DNA of 64,000 nt from JAGQWW01 sp041392845 (GCA_041392845.1 JAWKLG010000012.1:1-64000); one strand, 5' to 3'; shown: positions 9,401 through 18,008, numbered from the stretch's first letter. The notes: generated by a model from the sequence alone, not told the origin. Translations and numbers: made by a program.

Positions 9401-9812
9401 CATCGAAGTAGTCAAAATCATAAAAGCCTATCAGGAAATTTTTGACTTCAACCAAATCAAAAGAAACATTGGTGTAATTACACCTTACCGTGCTCAAATT
9501 GCCCTGATTCGTGAAGAATTACAAAAGGCAGGTTTAAATCCGGATGAATTTACCGTCGATACTGTCGAAAGGTATCAGGGAGGCGCCAGGGATGTTATAA
9601 TTTTATCCCTTTGTCTCAATACAGATACCCAATTACTTTCCATGATGAGTATGTCTGAAGACGGAACGGATCGAAAGCTCAACGTTGCACTAACCAGGGC
9701 AAGGCAACATCTGGTTGTGATAGGCAATCCGGAACTAATGGAGCAGAATTTAGTTTATAAAAACCTAATCAACTGGCTGAATGCCGGAATTAGAGAAGAA
9801 GCGACCACCTAA
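6423..9812 (+). CDS. Dna2-like nuclease-helicase fusion (SF1B)
   Basis: This 1129-residue protein combines a nuclease and a helicase. Residues about 335-400 hold a PD-(D/E)XK-type core: GRLDLF (metal-binding Asp near 351) and VELKSGK (Glu/Lys near 365-367), followed by a helix with QTILYDLL. Residues about 690-1120 are a superfamily 1 helicase of the Dna2/UPF1 group: Walker A GPPGTGKT (about 713), Walker B IIDEAS (about 832), motif III GDHKQLP (about 858), motif V VERYQGG (about 1050), motif VI ALTRARQ (about 1090). I do not see the Cys cluster that would form a Dna2-type 4Fe-4S site. The N-terminal 330 residues are not recognised. It is followed after 11 bases by a second SF1 helicase, so the two probably act together. 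Likely DNA repair or nucleic-acid processing; a defence role cannot be excluded. Confidence 0.85.
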   Translation: MRAEYTPVFFKEMQKILRRQDLSDKVKTEAFWAVLNKIFILATEEERIPFSNLFARVSYVSQKYKISPRLRYRLHRFRKEFQESGANEDSRNWENLFEQALGVTVHLWAEMQKAEIPLELRDALPDLDALFPPSVEIKGFHAKVRMVITEDIEEESCLKGVEESTGLEYKVRYSLAERNENFDSSIRLIRAVFGFPVTVNLLEVEVDQEGILRPRALVIEPDFLVDVTAIAECFQPSGQEPILYLLKKLIPFQATPALIAGNIANFFLDELMANPEISFLELFPRVFQMYPLQFATMNDQEVRDIMSRAKGHFSVIHKMVYKDFEENDIQREHCYLEPTFYSETYGIQGRLDLFQDKKGASKIVELKSGKPFMPNLYGLSNNHFIQTILYDLLVKSVYQNELIPTNYILYSSNYEKPLRYAPPVKAQQMEAMGVRNHLVALERMLTGWTCMKDEDHPEKGIWTYGPVRVLDALRTDRYPQLKGFHRRDLEMLEKTFAGLDKLEKTYLKSFTGFIAREHQLAKIGAQGLEGTNGVASLWLSSFEEKEAAFDIISHLQIEMNQAGEEEPVIVFRKTEKTNPLANFRVGDIAALYPFEKLEDTVLRSQVFKVTIIGLGKDHISVRLRSRQNNLSIFERNCLWNLEHDLLDSSFNSMYRSLFEFSSAQKEKRELLLGIKAPQQGILPDFQPAMELTTEQQNVLLKMIGSKDYFLLWGPPGTGKTSMMLKHLSAYFLHETNDNILLLAYTNRAVDEICEALENVGEEVKDIYTRIGSKFGTDEKYHGQLLDAKIGKAKTRDELKQILGHHRIFVSTIASFLGKDELFQLKKFSRVIIDEASQIPEPMLVGLLPKFEHFTLIGDHKQLPAVVVQDEKVSSCEEQDMKAIGIDNLRGSLFERLFRKCEIEGWEWALDKLSHQGRMHAEIMEFSNSYFYGGFLKTLPEGTLGYERQHGTLNLRLPDTADEFTRSLSERRKVFIPTPVDMDDGYRKTNLFEAIEVVKIIKAYQEIFDFNQIKRNIGVITPYRAQIALIREELQKAGLNPDEFTVDTVERYQGGARDVIILSLCLNTDTQLLSMMSMSEDGTDRKLNVALTRARQHLVVIGNPELMEQNLVYKNLINWLNAGIREEATT

Positions 9813-9823
9813 AAAGAATTTCA

Positions 9824-11725
9824 TTGAAAAAATCGGTTGAGGAATTACAGGAATTGATGGAGCTCCTCCAATTGGAGAAACAGGAGGATTACTACCAGTT
9901 TAGAAAAATGGTGGAAAGCCTTTCCATGTCTGAAAGGCGGGAAGAAGGTTACACCTGGATGCCGGTCAAAGTGGTAAAGTCCGGGTACACCATTGGCGAA
10001 AAAGCTTTTGTAATTATTGAAAGGAGCAATCAACTCAACAAAAGGCATCAATTTCGGTCCGGGATGCCGGTTCGTTTTTATACCCTTTATGCCAATGCAG
10101 ATAAACCTGAGCGTACCGGAGTAATCAATTTCGTAGAGAACAATCGGATGAAAATTGTTCTAAATGCCAAGGATTTACCGGAATGGATGCATCAGGATCA
10201 GGTTGGAGTAGACATGCTTTTTGACGGCAGGACTTATGTGGAAATGGAGAATGCCCTCAAAAATGTGATGAACGCCAGGGATAACCGATTGTCAGAATTG
10301 CGGGAGATTCTTTACGGTCACATGCCAGCCCGATTTGATGATTTTAAACAAGCACCGATTCTTGAAGAACTGAATGAGTCCCAGCAAAATGCTGTTCAAA
10401 ATATTTTTAGCGCCAAAGATGTTTCGATTGTTCACGGACCTCCAGGAACGGGAAAAACTACCACCTTGGTCAAAGCCATCCGCCTGGTTTGCCAATATGA
10501 AAATCAGGTCCTGGTCACTGCTCCAAGTAATACTGCTGCCGATGTTTTGACAGAGCGTTTAAGCGAACAAGGTTTGTCTGTTTTAAGAATTGGACATATT
10601 TCAAGGGTGGATGAATCCATCGTGAGTCACACACTTGAAGCACAAATTGCCCAGCACCCTGAATCTAAAAACATCAAAAAGATAAAAATTGAAGCTGCCG
10701 AAGCCCGCCGACAAGCCAAAAAATTCAAGCGGACATTTGATGGAGAAGCAAGAAGGGAAAGAGACCATTGGTATCAGCAATCCCGTGAACTGGCTGCCTG
10801 GGCCAATCAGTTGGAAGACCGATTGGTTGAGATGGTATTGGATGCTGCCCAGGTTATTGTCTGTACTTTGGTCGGTGTGACCCACCGGGTTTTAAATAAA
10901 AGACCGTTTCAAACTGTCTTTATAGACGAGGCAGCACAAGCCCTTGAACCTGCCGTTTGGATTGCCATTTCAAAAGGAAAAAGAGTAATCATGGCTGGCG
11001 ATCCCTTCCAATTGCCTCCAACAGTAAAATCATACAAAGCACAAAAAGGGGGTTTGGGTAGGACCCTCATTGAAAAATGCATTGAAAATCAGGAAAGGGT
11101 TTCTCTTTTGACCACCCAATATCGAATGCATCAGGCCATCATGGGATTCTCCAATCAATATTTTTACAATGGGCAATTGAAGGCTGATGAAATGGTCATT
11201 GCACATCAATTACATCCTGAGCAATTGGCTTCTGTAATTTTCATAGATACTGCCGGTTGTGGATTTGAAGAAAAGGTAAATGTAGAAGCCCAAAGCCGAT
11301 TCAATCCGGAGGAGTTCATGATTTTATGTGAGCATTTGTATCAGTTGAAAGAAAGTCTGGACCCGGAAATAGAAAATGACATTGCACTGATTTCTCCTTA
11401 TCGGGAACAGGTCATTCATATGAAAACCTCCATTGCTGAAGATGAAAGACTTGCCAATCAAAAAGTTCAGGTAAATACAATCGACGGTTTTCAAGGTCAG
11501 GAAAGAGATGTCATTTACATCAGCCTGGTGCGAAGCAATACCAAAGGCGAAATAGGTTTCCTTTCAGACTATCGAAGGATGAATGTTGCCATGACTCGTG
11601 CCAGGAAATTACTGGTTGTAGTCGGAGATAGTGGAACAATCGGTCTGGATCCCTTCTATGGAGCCTTCATCGACTATGTTGAAAAAGAAGGACTATATGA
11701 GAGTGCATGGGGGTATATGAGGTAA
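9824..11725 (+). CDS. IGHMBP2/SMUBP-2-like SF1B helicase
   Basis: This 633-residue UPF1-like helicase has an N-terminal oligonucleotide-binding-like region (about 45-140) as in SMUBP-2/Dna2 relatives, Walker A GPPGTGKTT (about 205), Walker B FIDEAAQ (about 367), GDPFQLPP (about 390), QYRMH (about 430), the motif DGFQGQERD (about 552) and AMTRARKLL (about 590). These motifs indicate ATP-dependent 5'-3' translocation on single-stranded nucleic acid. The gene begins with TTG, 11 bases after the stop of the nuclease-helicase gene; no upstream ATG is available in frame before that stop. It belongs to the same operon. A heptad repeat starts two bases after its stop. Confidence 0.87.
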   Translation: MKKSVEELQELMELLQLEKQEDYYQFRKMVESLSMSERREEGYTWMPVKVVKSGYTIGEKAFVIIERSNQLNKRHQFRSGMPVRFYTLYANADKPERTGVINFVENNRMKIVLNAKDLPEWMHQDQVGVDMLFDGRTYVEMENALKNVMNARDNRLSELREILYGHMPARFDDFKQAPILEELNESQQNAVQNIFSAKDVSIVHGPPGTGKTTTLVKAIRLVCQYENQVLVTAPSNTAADVLTERLSEQGLSVLRIGHISRVDESIVSHTLEAQIAQHPESKNIKKIKIEAAEARRQAKKFKRTFDGEARRERDHWYQQSRELAAWANQLEDRLVEMVLDAAQVIVCTLVGVTHRVLNKRPFQTVFIDEAAQALEPAVWIAISKGKRVIMAGDPFQLPPTVKSYKAQKGGLGRTLIEKCIENQERVSLLTTQYRMHQAIMGFSNQYFYNGQLKADEMVIAHQLHPEQLASVIFIDTAGCGFEEKVNVEAQSRFNPEEFMILCEHLYQLKESLDPEIENDIALISPYREQVIHMKTSIAEDERLANQKVQVNTIDGFQGQERDVIYISLVRSNTKGEIGFLSDYRRMNVAMTRARKLLVVVGDSGTIGLDPFYGAFIDYVEKEGLYESAWGYMR

Positions 11726-11727
11726 AA

Positions 11728-11783
11728 GCGGTTTGCGGGATACGGTGTACGGGATGCGGAAAACGGTTTGCGGGTTAATCGGT
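11728..11783. repeat. CGGTTTG heptad tract between two convergent stops
   Basis: Eight units of seven bases, each beginning with CGG (CGGTTTG, CGGGATA, CGGTGTA, CGGGATG, CGGAAAA and so on), fill the whole space between the helicase stop (11723-11725) and the stop of the convergent porP gene (11775-11777) and enter the last codons of porP. Confidence 0.88.
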
Positions 11784-12746
11784 TTGATTTTTTCTTCCAA
11801 TGATATAGCCCAGGGTCAGTTCATAGGCATCCCTATTAAAATACTTAAACCGATCATAAGCAAACCCCACCAAAATGGATTTAATTTCTGTACTCGCGGT
11901 AAATACATAGGCTCCTACTTGAGTTTCATTCAGTTCATTTATGGTTTGGGCAAAGAAGCCAAATTGGAGGTTGTTATTATTTTCTTTGTTTAAATACCAT
12001 TTTGTATTTCCACCAAAAAGTAATTGGTCAGATGGTCCCTGACTTAAATACAAAAATGAAGGAATGATGGAGATTTTCTGAGTAATTGGAATTTCAACAC
12101 TTCCATGCAAGTTGAATCTCAAGTAAAGTTTATCCTCACGATTTTCACTTAAAGACACATTCGGTCGGTTTAAATGAGACAATGCAGTTCCCAATTGGGC
12201 GGAAAAATGGGATCTTGATTGGTATTGCCAATAAAGACCAGAGGAGAGGTCTATGAAATTTGCTTTGTTATTAAAAGTTGTATCAGGAATAGGACCGGGT
12301 GCCCACCTTGCTTTTGAGTAATCAATACTCCTTTTAGCCAAACCAAGGTTAATTCCCACACCCACGAAATGGTTCCCTTTTTCAGATTTTCCCAACCTTT
12401 GGACGATAGAGCTTGAAAGATTTAAAGATTGATCAGTAAGATCAAGACTTCCTTTCTTGTCAATTATTCCATAAGCTCCTAAACTTAGGTCTCTGCTTGC
12501 TCCATTATTAAACTTATACTCTGCTGATACTGCACTAGTCTTAAAGGATGCATCTCTTAATGAAGACTGAAATTGATTCCTGTACTTTCCTCGAAAACGC
12601 ATCATGCCATCAAAGTTCCCGGTCAAAGCCGGATTGAAATGCAAGGGCATACTTTCCCATTGTCTGAAAAAGGCATCCTGTGCATCAACTTTTGAAATGG
12701 ATAAAAATAAAATTGCCAGGGAGAAAAGAAGTGTTTTGTTTTTCAT
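11775..12746 (-). CDS. PorP/SprF family type IX secretion membrane protein
   Basis: This 323-residue protein has a signal peptide (residues 1-22, ending VDAQ) followed by the hallmark start of the family: aromatic-rich segment then NPALTGNFDG and RGKYRNQF (about 36-58). The rest is a 14-stranded-type outer-membrane barrel with repeated YxxG strands and a C-terminal LTLGYIIG strand. PorP/SprF proteins help T9SS export or anchor type B (CHU_C) cargo at the cell surface. No CHU_C partner lies next to this copy; candidates are the two cargo genes at 36-46 kb, which have their own PorP. The last two codons (TD) come from the adjacent heptad repeat. Confidence 0.88.
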   Translation of the reverse strand: MKNKTLLFSLAILFLSISKVDAQDAFFRQWESMPLHFNPALTGNFDGMMRFRGKYRNQFQSSLRDASFKTSAVSAEYKFNNGASRDLSLGAYGIIDKKGSLDLTDQSLNLSSSIVQRLGKSEKGNHFVGVGINLGLAKRSIDYSKARWAPGPIPDTTFNNKANFIDLSSGLYWQYQSRSHFSAQLGTALSHLNRPNVSLSENREDKLYLRFNLHGSVEIPITQKISIIPSFLYLSQGPSDQLLFGGNTKWYLNKENNNNLQFGFFAQTINELNETQVGAYVFTASTEIKSILVGFAYDRFKYFNRDAYELTLGYIIGRKNQTD

Positions 12747-12969
12747 ATCAGGTTTAGTTTGTCAAGCGGATTTGTTTGTATTGGGCGAAGTTAAGTTTTT
12801 TAGTTTAATTATTATGCTGGTCTTTAGATGCTGGATGAGCTTTAAAGATCTCTGCTAGCTTGAAAAATCGGATGTCGTCTCGAATGTGGATCGGAATTTG
12901 GCCGTTGGCTTTTGAAAATCAGGCGTTTAAGTAGATTTTCTGCATATTTTTATTCATTCGATCGTTCCA

Positions 12970-12988
12970 GGGTTGGCGCAGCCAACCC
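12970..12988. repeat. Hairpin with GCA loop
   Basis: Arms GGGTTGGC and GCCAACCC flank the loop GCA; CCTACA follows on the plus strand. A second element of identical design but different stem sequence occurs at 27452-27468. There is no T-run, so it is not a canonical intrinsic terminator. Confidence 0.65.
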
Positions 12989-13007
12989 CTACATACACGT
13001 TCACACC

Positions 13008-13070
13008 AAGAACCAGACCAGCACCTAGCACCTAGTACCTAGCACCTAGCACCTAGTACCCAGCACCCAG
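13008..13070. repeat. CACCTAG heptad repeat
   Basis: About nine 7-base units: CACCTAG five times with TACCTAG, TACCCAG and CACCCAG variants, preceded by AGAACC / AGACCAG. It ends one base before the TGA of the TonB-dependent receptor gene, that is, just past its 3' end. Confidence 0.88.
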
Positions 13071-13071
13071 A

Positions 13072-15597
13072 TCAAAACTCCATCCTCAGCCTCAAATTAA
13101 TCCTCCTTGAAGTCAGGTAATTTGGTACGGCGTATTGTTGTTTGAAAATAGTTTTTACCCAGGTGGTGGAAGCCTGATTTTGTACTTTCAAAAGATTGAA
13201 AACCTCAAGGCTCATCCAGGTGCTTTTCGAAAATCTCAGGGGATGTCTAGGCTTGTCGGCAATTCTGCTTTTGTCCCACAACAAAAATGAAAATCCTATA
13301 TCCACCCTGTGATAAGGTGAAAAGCGATAAGTATTTCTATACACTTCATTGTTTCCTCGCAATCCGTATGGAAGCCCGGTTCCAACCGTCACCTGCACGT
13401 GGGTTTTGAAGTTTTTATTTTTAGGAAGGTAATCCTGAAAGAAAACAGAAAGGGTCATCAACTGATCAGTAGGTCTTGGAACATCGTTTACAACTGTACC
13501 CGTGGTGTCTCCAACTTCTCTAATCATATGCGTGACTCCATTCAAACGCTCTCTGGCTCTAAGGAGGGATAAGTTAACCCATGATTCAGCGCCATCAACA
13601 AACTCTCCATTCAAGCGCATATCCAAACCCGTAACATAGCCGGTTGCATTGTTGACTCCTGCGTATCTGATTCTTACGTTGTCTATTTCGTAACTCACCA
13701 AATCCCAAAAATGCTTGTAATAAGCTTCCATGATGAATCGGAAAGGAATGTCCTTTTTGCCTGCAGTGAAATCCCAATTGACACCTGCTACAAAGTGTGC
13801 CGACTTTTGCGCCAGTACACCTTCATTTACGATTCCCTGAGGATTTCTTAATTCTCGATAGAAAGGAGGCTGATAATACAAACCCGAAGCCAATTTGTAG
13901 GTTACATCTTTACCGGATCTAAGGTTTTTATACAATAATTGAGCACGTGGAGTTACCTGAATTTCATTGTTTAGAGTCCAATAAAAGGCTCTTAATCCTG
14001 CTGATAGTTTAATCTCGGACACGCTGTCCTTTCTCCAGGTGTAGGTGTCTTGCATGTAAGCAGAAAAGCGATTAGAAGACAACTCATTTCTCGTTTTGTA
14101 AACTTCATTGACCAATACCTGGTTGGTGTCAAAAGGAAGAGAATAACCTGCAGAATCCAGTCTTTCCCATTCGTTTATTTTATCATAAATGTATTCATGC
14201 TGGTATTTAACTCCCCATTGCAAGAAGTGGCTGGCAGTAGCTTCCTCATCCTTAGGTTCCATTTCCAATTCCCATCCACCTTTGTGTTCAACATTGGTCA
14301 CGTTGGAATACAAAAAGTTTCTCACATATTGGTGCTGGGTTCCTTCTGCCAATTCTCTGATTACATTTCCAAAATTATCGCTACCCAAGGCACTTTCCAC
14401 TTCTCTCAACCTGTAATCTCCAAGGATGTCAAAACGCTCATTTTCATTGATTTGAAAGGTAGAGGCAAGGAATTTTAAAAAGAAAGGATTGTGTCTTCTG
14501 TCAGGAAGATAGGTAAGAGAAACTCCTCCCATTCCCAATGTGAAATCATCAATTTCCTGACCGTCAAAATCACTTGACAATTGCAGCGCAAAATTGATCA
14601 ATCCAAATCCTGTACTACGTTCTTCCGGAGTAAATCGGTAGATAGCCTTATTAAAGTTTCCTATTCCGGCTAACTGCCAGTCGCGGTTGATATCGTAGGT
14701 TACATATGCCTGTATGTCATAAAAATCCGTAAGGTATTCACCTTTTACATCCAGAGAGCCTAACAAGTATTGTGTCGTTTTGTAACGTGCACCCACCAGG
14801 TATCTCAATTTCCGATAACCACTTTTATTCAAACCCAAACTTCCTTCCAAATGTGCCGAGGCTCCTAATAGTGATCCTTCCAAAGAAGTTTTCAAGCTAT
14901 CCGGTCTTTTGTATCGAATATCCAATACACTGGAAAGTTTGTCCCCATATTTTGCATCAAAACCACCTGAAGAAAAGGTAAGGTCGCGTACCAGGTTCAT
15001 GTTGGCGAAGGTCAAACCTTCCTGCTGTCCGGCGCGGATCAACTGAGGACGGTAAATCTCAAAATCGTTGACATAAACAAGATTCTCGTCGTAATTACCA
15101 CCTCGAACATTGTATTGTGAGCTCAATTCACCACCGGTACCGGTACTTAATCCCAGTGCAATACTTGGCAAAACTGATTCAAGATTTCCGGTTGTAGTGG
15201 GCAACAATTTAAGTTGCTCCATATTTTCTTTGATCATACCCGCATCTTCCATTCTACTTTCGGTCACCACAATTTCCAAATTACTTTCTATCGGAACCAA
15301 AGTAGCATCAATTCGCTTGGTAGAACCTTCAGAAAGTGGGGCCACCTGAACCGCTGTTTCTTTATAACCAATTCTCGAAAAACCCAAAATGAACCTTTCT
15401 CCGGCCGGAACTTCAATTTTAAAATAACCTTTGGCATTGGTTTCTACGACCAGGTTTTTACTTTTTATAAAAACATTGGCCAACTCAATCGGGCCATCAG
15501 TCATTCCGTCGGTTATGGAACCTTCAACGAAGGCTGTCTGACTAAAAGCACTAACAGAAAAAACCAGTATGGAGAGTGTAAAAAGGATATATTTCAT
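13072..15597 (-). CDS. TonB-dependent outer-membrane receptor
   Basis: This 841-residue protein has a signal peptide (1-20, ending AFSQ), a CarboxypepD_reg-like beta-sandwich (about 22-110, with the usual ANVFIKSKN and GYFKIEVPAG segments), a plug domain (about 115-235, including YNVRGGNYDENLVYVND), and a 22-strand barrel to the C-terminus, which ends in LRLRMEF as expected for barrel assembly. It imports an unknown ligand with energy from TonB. There is no SusD-like gene next to it, so it is more like an orphan transporter than a SusCD glycan system. A possible distant -7 box lies at 15779-15786, with heptad repeats between it and the gene. Confidence 0.85.
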   Translation of the reverse strand: MKYILFTLSILVFSVSAFSQTAFVEGSITDGMTDGPIELANVFIKSKNLVVETNAKGYFKIEVPAGERFILGFSRIGYKETAVQVAPLSEGSTKRIDATLVPIESNLEIVVTESRMEDAGMIKENMEQLKLLPTTTGNLESVLPSIALGLSTGTGGELSSQYNVRGGNYDENLVYVNDFEIYRPQLIRAGQQEGLTFANMNLVRDLTFSSGGFDAKYGDKLSSVLDIRYKRPDSLKTSLEGSLLGASAHLEGSLGLNKSGYRKLRYLVGARYKTTQYLLGSLDVKGEYLTDFYDIQAYVTYDINRDWQLAGIGNFNKAIYRFTPEERSTGFGLINFALQLSSDFDGQEIDDFTLGMGGVSLTYLPDRRHNPFFLKFLASTFQINENERFDILGDYRLREVESALGSDNFGNVIRELAEGTQHQYVRNFLYSNVTNVEHKGGWELEMEPKDEEATASHFLQWGVKYQHEYIYDKINEWERLDSAGYSLPFDTNQVLVNEVYKTRNELSSNRFSAYMQDTYTWRKDSVSEIKLSAGLRAFYWTLNNEIQVTPRAQLLYKNLRSGKDVTYKLASGLYYQPPFYRELRNPQGIVNEGVLAQKSAHFVAGVNWDFTAGKKDIPFRFIMEAYYKHFWDLVSYEIDNVRIRYAGVNNATGYVTGLDMRLNGEFVDGAESWVNLSLLRARERLNGVTHMIREVGDTTGTVVNDVPRPTDQLMTLSVFFQDYLPKNKNFKTHVQVTVGTGLPYGLRGNNEVYRNTYRFSPYHRVDIGFSFLLWDKSRIADKPRHPLRFSKSTWMSLEVFNLLKVQNQASTTWVKTIFKQQYAVPNYLTSRRINLRLRMEF

Positions 15598-15947
15598 ATA
15601 ACTGCTTACTCAGTTTTTGGAAACTCAATTTAAAATTAGTTTTCATATGACAATTACGATACCAAACAGCATCAGTTTCAATTTGGCACTTTCGCTATTC
15701 GCTATTCGCTATTCGCTATTCGGTTTTCGATAATATGTCCGCAAACCGCAAATCGCATCCCGCAAATCGAACCTGCTGCAAAGATAGACGCGCCGTTCTT
15801 TTTTTAGCTATTTAAGGATTATTTAAAAAGACTCGAAACTTACAGTAACATTGAATGTTTATTGGTTTTGATTCTAACTTGCAATCAAACGAAATCTTGA
15901 ATAAAGATTCGAACAGGAAAGAAACTTAACACCCTAAAATTCTGATT
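15598..15947. other. Divergent intergenic region with heptad tracts
   Basis: This gap lies between the TonB receptor (minus) and the EamA transporter (plus). It contains ATTCGCT heptads (15690-15729), CCGCAAA heptads (15739-15770) and a minus-strand TAnnTTTG box at 15779-15786 (read as CAAAGATA on the plus strand). If that box is used, the receptor leader would contain both repeat tracts. No gene is seen. Confidence 0.55.
15690..15770. repeat. TTCGCTA and CCGCAAA heptad repeats
   Basis: Four exact copies of TTCGCTA, then TTCGGTT and TTCGATA variants (15690-15730). After a short gap come units CCGCAAA, CCGCAAA, TCGCATC, CCGCAAA (15739-15770). Both families are shared with tracts at 1361-1446 and (complementary strand) 11728-11783. 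Confidence 0.88.
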
Positions 15948-16859
15948 TTGGCTTCCAGTCGGCAAATGGGTATTTTTTGGGTCCTTCTCGGAAATATCCT
16001 ATTCTCTACCAAAGCAATTTTTGCAAAACTTATTTTTGCCTACGATGTCGACCCTACTACAGTCATTACCTTAAGAATGACTTTTGCCTTCCCATTTTTT
16101 GCCATAGCAGCCCTTATTTTTTCTAAAAAAAGAAAAGAAGTCCTAATTAAAAATAATGACTGGCTGCACTTCCTCCTTTTTGCATTCCTGGGATATTATG
16201 GAGCAAGTTTTCTCAATTTTTCCGGACTTCAGCACATTACTGCCAGCTTGGAGCGGGTAATTCTTTTTACTTATCCAGCCATGGTTTTGAGTCTGTCTGC
16301 TCTTTTTTTAAAAGAAAAAATTACCAAATTTCAGCTATTGGCCCTCTTCCTGACTTATAGCGGTATTGTAATTTCCCTGGTTCCCAACCTTCAAAGTTTT
16401 CAATCGGAATTCTTAATAGGTGCCTTGTTGGTGTTAGGGTCTGCTTTTACATTTTCAATTTACATGGTTAGGGTGGGGGACTTTATCCAAAGATATGGAA
16501 GCCTGCTTTTCACCTGTTATGTAATGCTATTGGCCACTGTGCTTGTCTGGATTCACTTTTTAATCTTTGGCGATTTTTCAAATCTGAACTTACCTCCCAA
16601 AGTCTATTGGATGTTTTTAGGCATGTCCCTTCTTTCTACTTTCATTCCTGTATTTATGATTTCAGAAGGTATAAGAAGTATAGGGGCTAGCAATGTTTCT
16701 TTGGTAGCTGCCATCGGTCCAATCGCTACCATTTTCCTTGCCTACTGGTTCCTTGGAGAAACCCTGAATGGGTGGCAAATGGTCGGAACTGTCTTTGTCT
16801 TGTTCGGTATTTTCCTTGTAGGTCGAAAAGCAGGACGCAAGCCAACCAGGGTACGGTAG
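15948..16859 (+). CDS. EamA-family (DMT) membrane transporter
   Basis: This 303-residue integral membrane protein has ten predicted helices in two EamA halves (about 7-138 and 155-295). The second half ends in GTVFVLFGIFLVGRK and a basic tail, the usual inside C-terminus. Drug/metabolite exporters of this class move amino acids, nucleotides or other small metabolites; the substrate cannot be deduced. The frame opens with TTG at 15948, and an ATG at 15966 (MGIFWVLLG) is an equally good start. Its TAG stop touches the stop of the convergent aminotransferase gene with no base between. Confidence 0.85.
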   Translation: MASSRQMGIFWVLLGNILFSTKAIFAKLIFAYDVDPTTVITLRMTFAFPFFAIAALIFSKKRKEVLIKNNDWLHFLLFAFLGYYGASFLNFSGLQHITASLERVILFTYPAMVLSLSALFLKEKITKFQLLALFLTYSGIVISLVPNLQSFQSEFLIGALLVLGSAFTFSIYMVRVGDFIQRYGSLLFTCYVMLLATVLVWIHFLIFGDFSNLNLPPKVYWMFLGMSLLSTFIPVFMISEGIRSIGASNVSLVAAIGPIATIFLAYWFLGETLNGWQMVGTVFVLFGIFLVGRKAGRKPTRVR

Positions 16860-18008
16860 TTATTCGCAAGCCTTTAGGGTATCCAGCAGTATTTCAAAAT
16901 CTTTAGGTCTGTTGTATAAATGTGTAGAGACCCGCATGGAATTTCCTCTAAAGGATACATAAATGTTGCGCGCCGCAAATGCCTCCTTGATTTTATCAAT
17001 TTTGAAATGCTTGTGCAGCTTAATGCCAAATAAGTGATTGCTTCGATATGCAGGGTCTTCAATATGACCTCCAATTCTGGACAAATCATCTAAAAAAGGA
17101 TCTACCAGAGCTTTCGTATATGCTGCTATTTTTTCAACCGTCCATTCATTAATCTGGTCCAATGCAGCCTGCATCATTGGTATTGAAATGAAATTACTGC
17201 ATTCACCCATGTTGTATTTTCGTGCCAGCGGATGATAATTCTCTTCATAGTTAACCAGCGCCTGAAAATTTTCGCTGCCTTTTCGATTGATCCAGTTTTC
17301 TTCAATGGGAATACCATTGTCGAATTTTGGTCCATAGTAAGCCAAACCCATACTGTAAGGTCCAAAAAGCCATTTGTATCCTGCGCAAATCAGAGCATCA
17401 GGTTGGATTTCATTTACGTTTATAGGTAAAGCACCCACAGATTGCGTCCCATCAATTACCAGATACACCTGATTCTCATCACATGCCCGCCTGATAGGTT
17501 TGAGGTCAAATAAAGTACCATCTGCCCAATGTACATTTCCAATGGCAACAACAACTGTCTGCTTGTCAATATTCTCTATTATTGCTTGGTTCCAGCCCTT
17601 TCCCTTTTCAAGTGTTTCAGGTGGACGAACGGTTCTAATCTGTAAGTCGTAGGTGTCAGCAAATCTTTTCCAGGCGTAAAAGTTACTGGGAAATTGTTCC
17701 GCAGCCACTACGATATTTCCATAAGATTTGGGTTTGATATTACGGGCAACCGAAGCTATCCCGTAAGAAACGGAAGGAATAATGGCAATTCGCTCAATCT
17801 CCTGATTGTTGATGATTTTTGAAAAGGATTGTTTAACCTTTTCAACTGGTTTAAAAAAGTCATCAATCTTTATGTCAAAGGGAAGATTTTTTCTGGATAC
17901 TCCCTGATGACCTGCTGCCTCAACTGCTTTTAGGTTGGGAGCCATGAAGGCGTTATTTAAATAAACTACATCTTCAGGAAGGTAAAATTTATCTCTTTGC
18001 TGGTCCAA
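16860..18008 (-). CDS. Class V aminotransferase (PLP-dependent)
   Basis: This 382-residue fold type I PLP enzyme has an N-terminal YLNNAFMAPN substrate/phosphate segment (about 16-25), Asp/Gln cofactor contacts in VIDGTQSVGALP (about 183), and the Schiff-base lysine in AGYKWLFGP (about 213). The family includes cysteine desulfurases, kynureninases and isopenicillin epimerase-like enzymes; I cannot assign the reaction. No IscU/SufE-type neighbour supports a Fe-S role. TTG is the only reasonable start, as the next ATG lies beyond the conserved YLNNAF segment. A 53-base gap separates it from the sigma-factor operon upstream. Confidence 0.8.
   Translation of the reverse strand: MDQQRDKFYLPEDVVYLNNAFMAPNLKAVEAAGHQGVSRKNLPFDIKIDDFFKPVEKVKQSFSKIINNQEIERIAIIPSVSYGIASVARNIKPKSYGNIVVAAEQFPSNFYAWKRFADTYDLQIRTVRPPETLEKGKGWNQAIIENIDKQTVVVAIGNVHWADGTLFDLKPIRRACDENQVYLVIDGTQSVGALPINVNEIQPDALICAGYKWLFGPYSMGLAYYGPKFDNGIPIEENWINRKGSENFQALVNYEENYHPLARKYNMGECSNFISIPMMQAALDQINEWTVEKIAAYTKALVDPFLDDLSRIGGHIEDPAYRSNHLFGIKLHKHFKIDKIKEAFAARNIYVSFRGNSMRVSTHLYNRPKDFEILLDTLKACE

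Larger units (their letters stand above)
12747..13071. other. Intergenic, repeats and hairpin, no gene
   Basis: This gap holds the porP upstream region, ATGCTGG units at 14-base spacing (about 12813-12834), a fragment of the TTGGC family (12899-12911), a GCA-loop hairpin (12970-12988) and the CACCTAG heptad tract that ends one base before the stop of the TonB receptor gene. Confidence 0.6.

Noticed and set aside
11733..11993. Plus-strand frame starting inside the heptad tract
   Set aside because: It consists of repeat sequence plus the antisense of porP.
13008..13070. Possible CRISPR-like array
   Set aside because: Units are 7 bases with no spacers of 25-40 bases and no cas genes; it is a degenerate tandem repeat.
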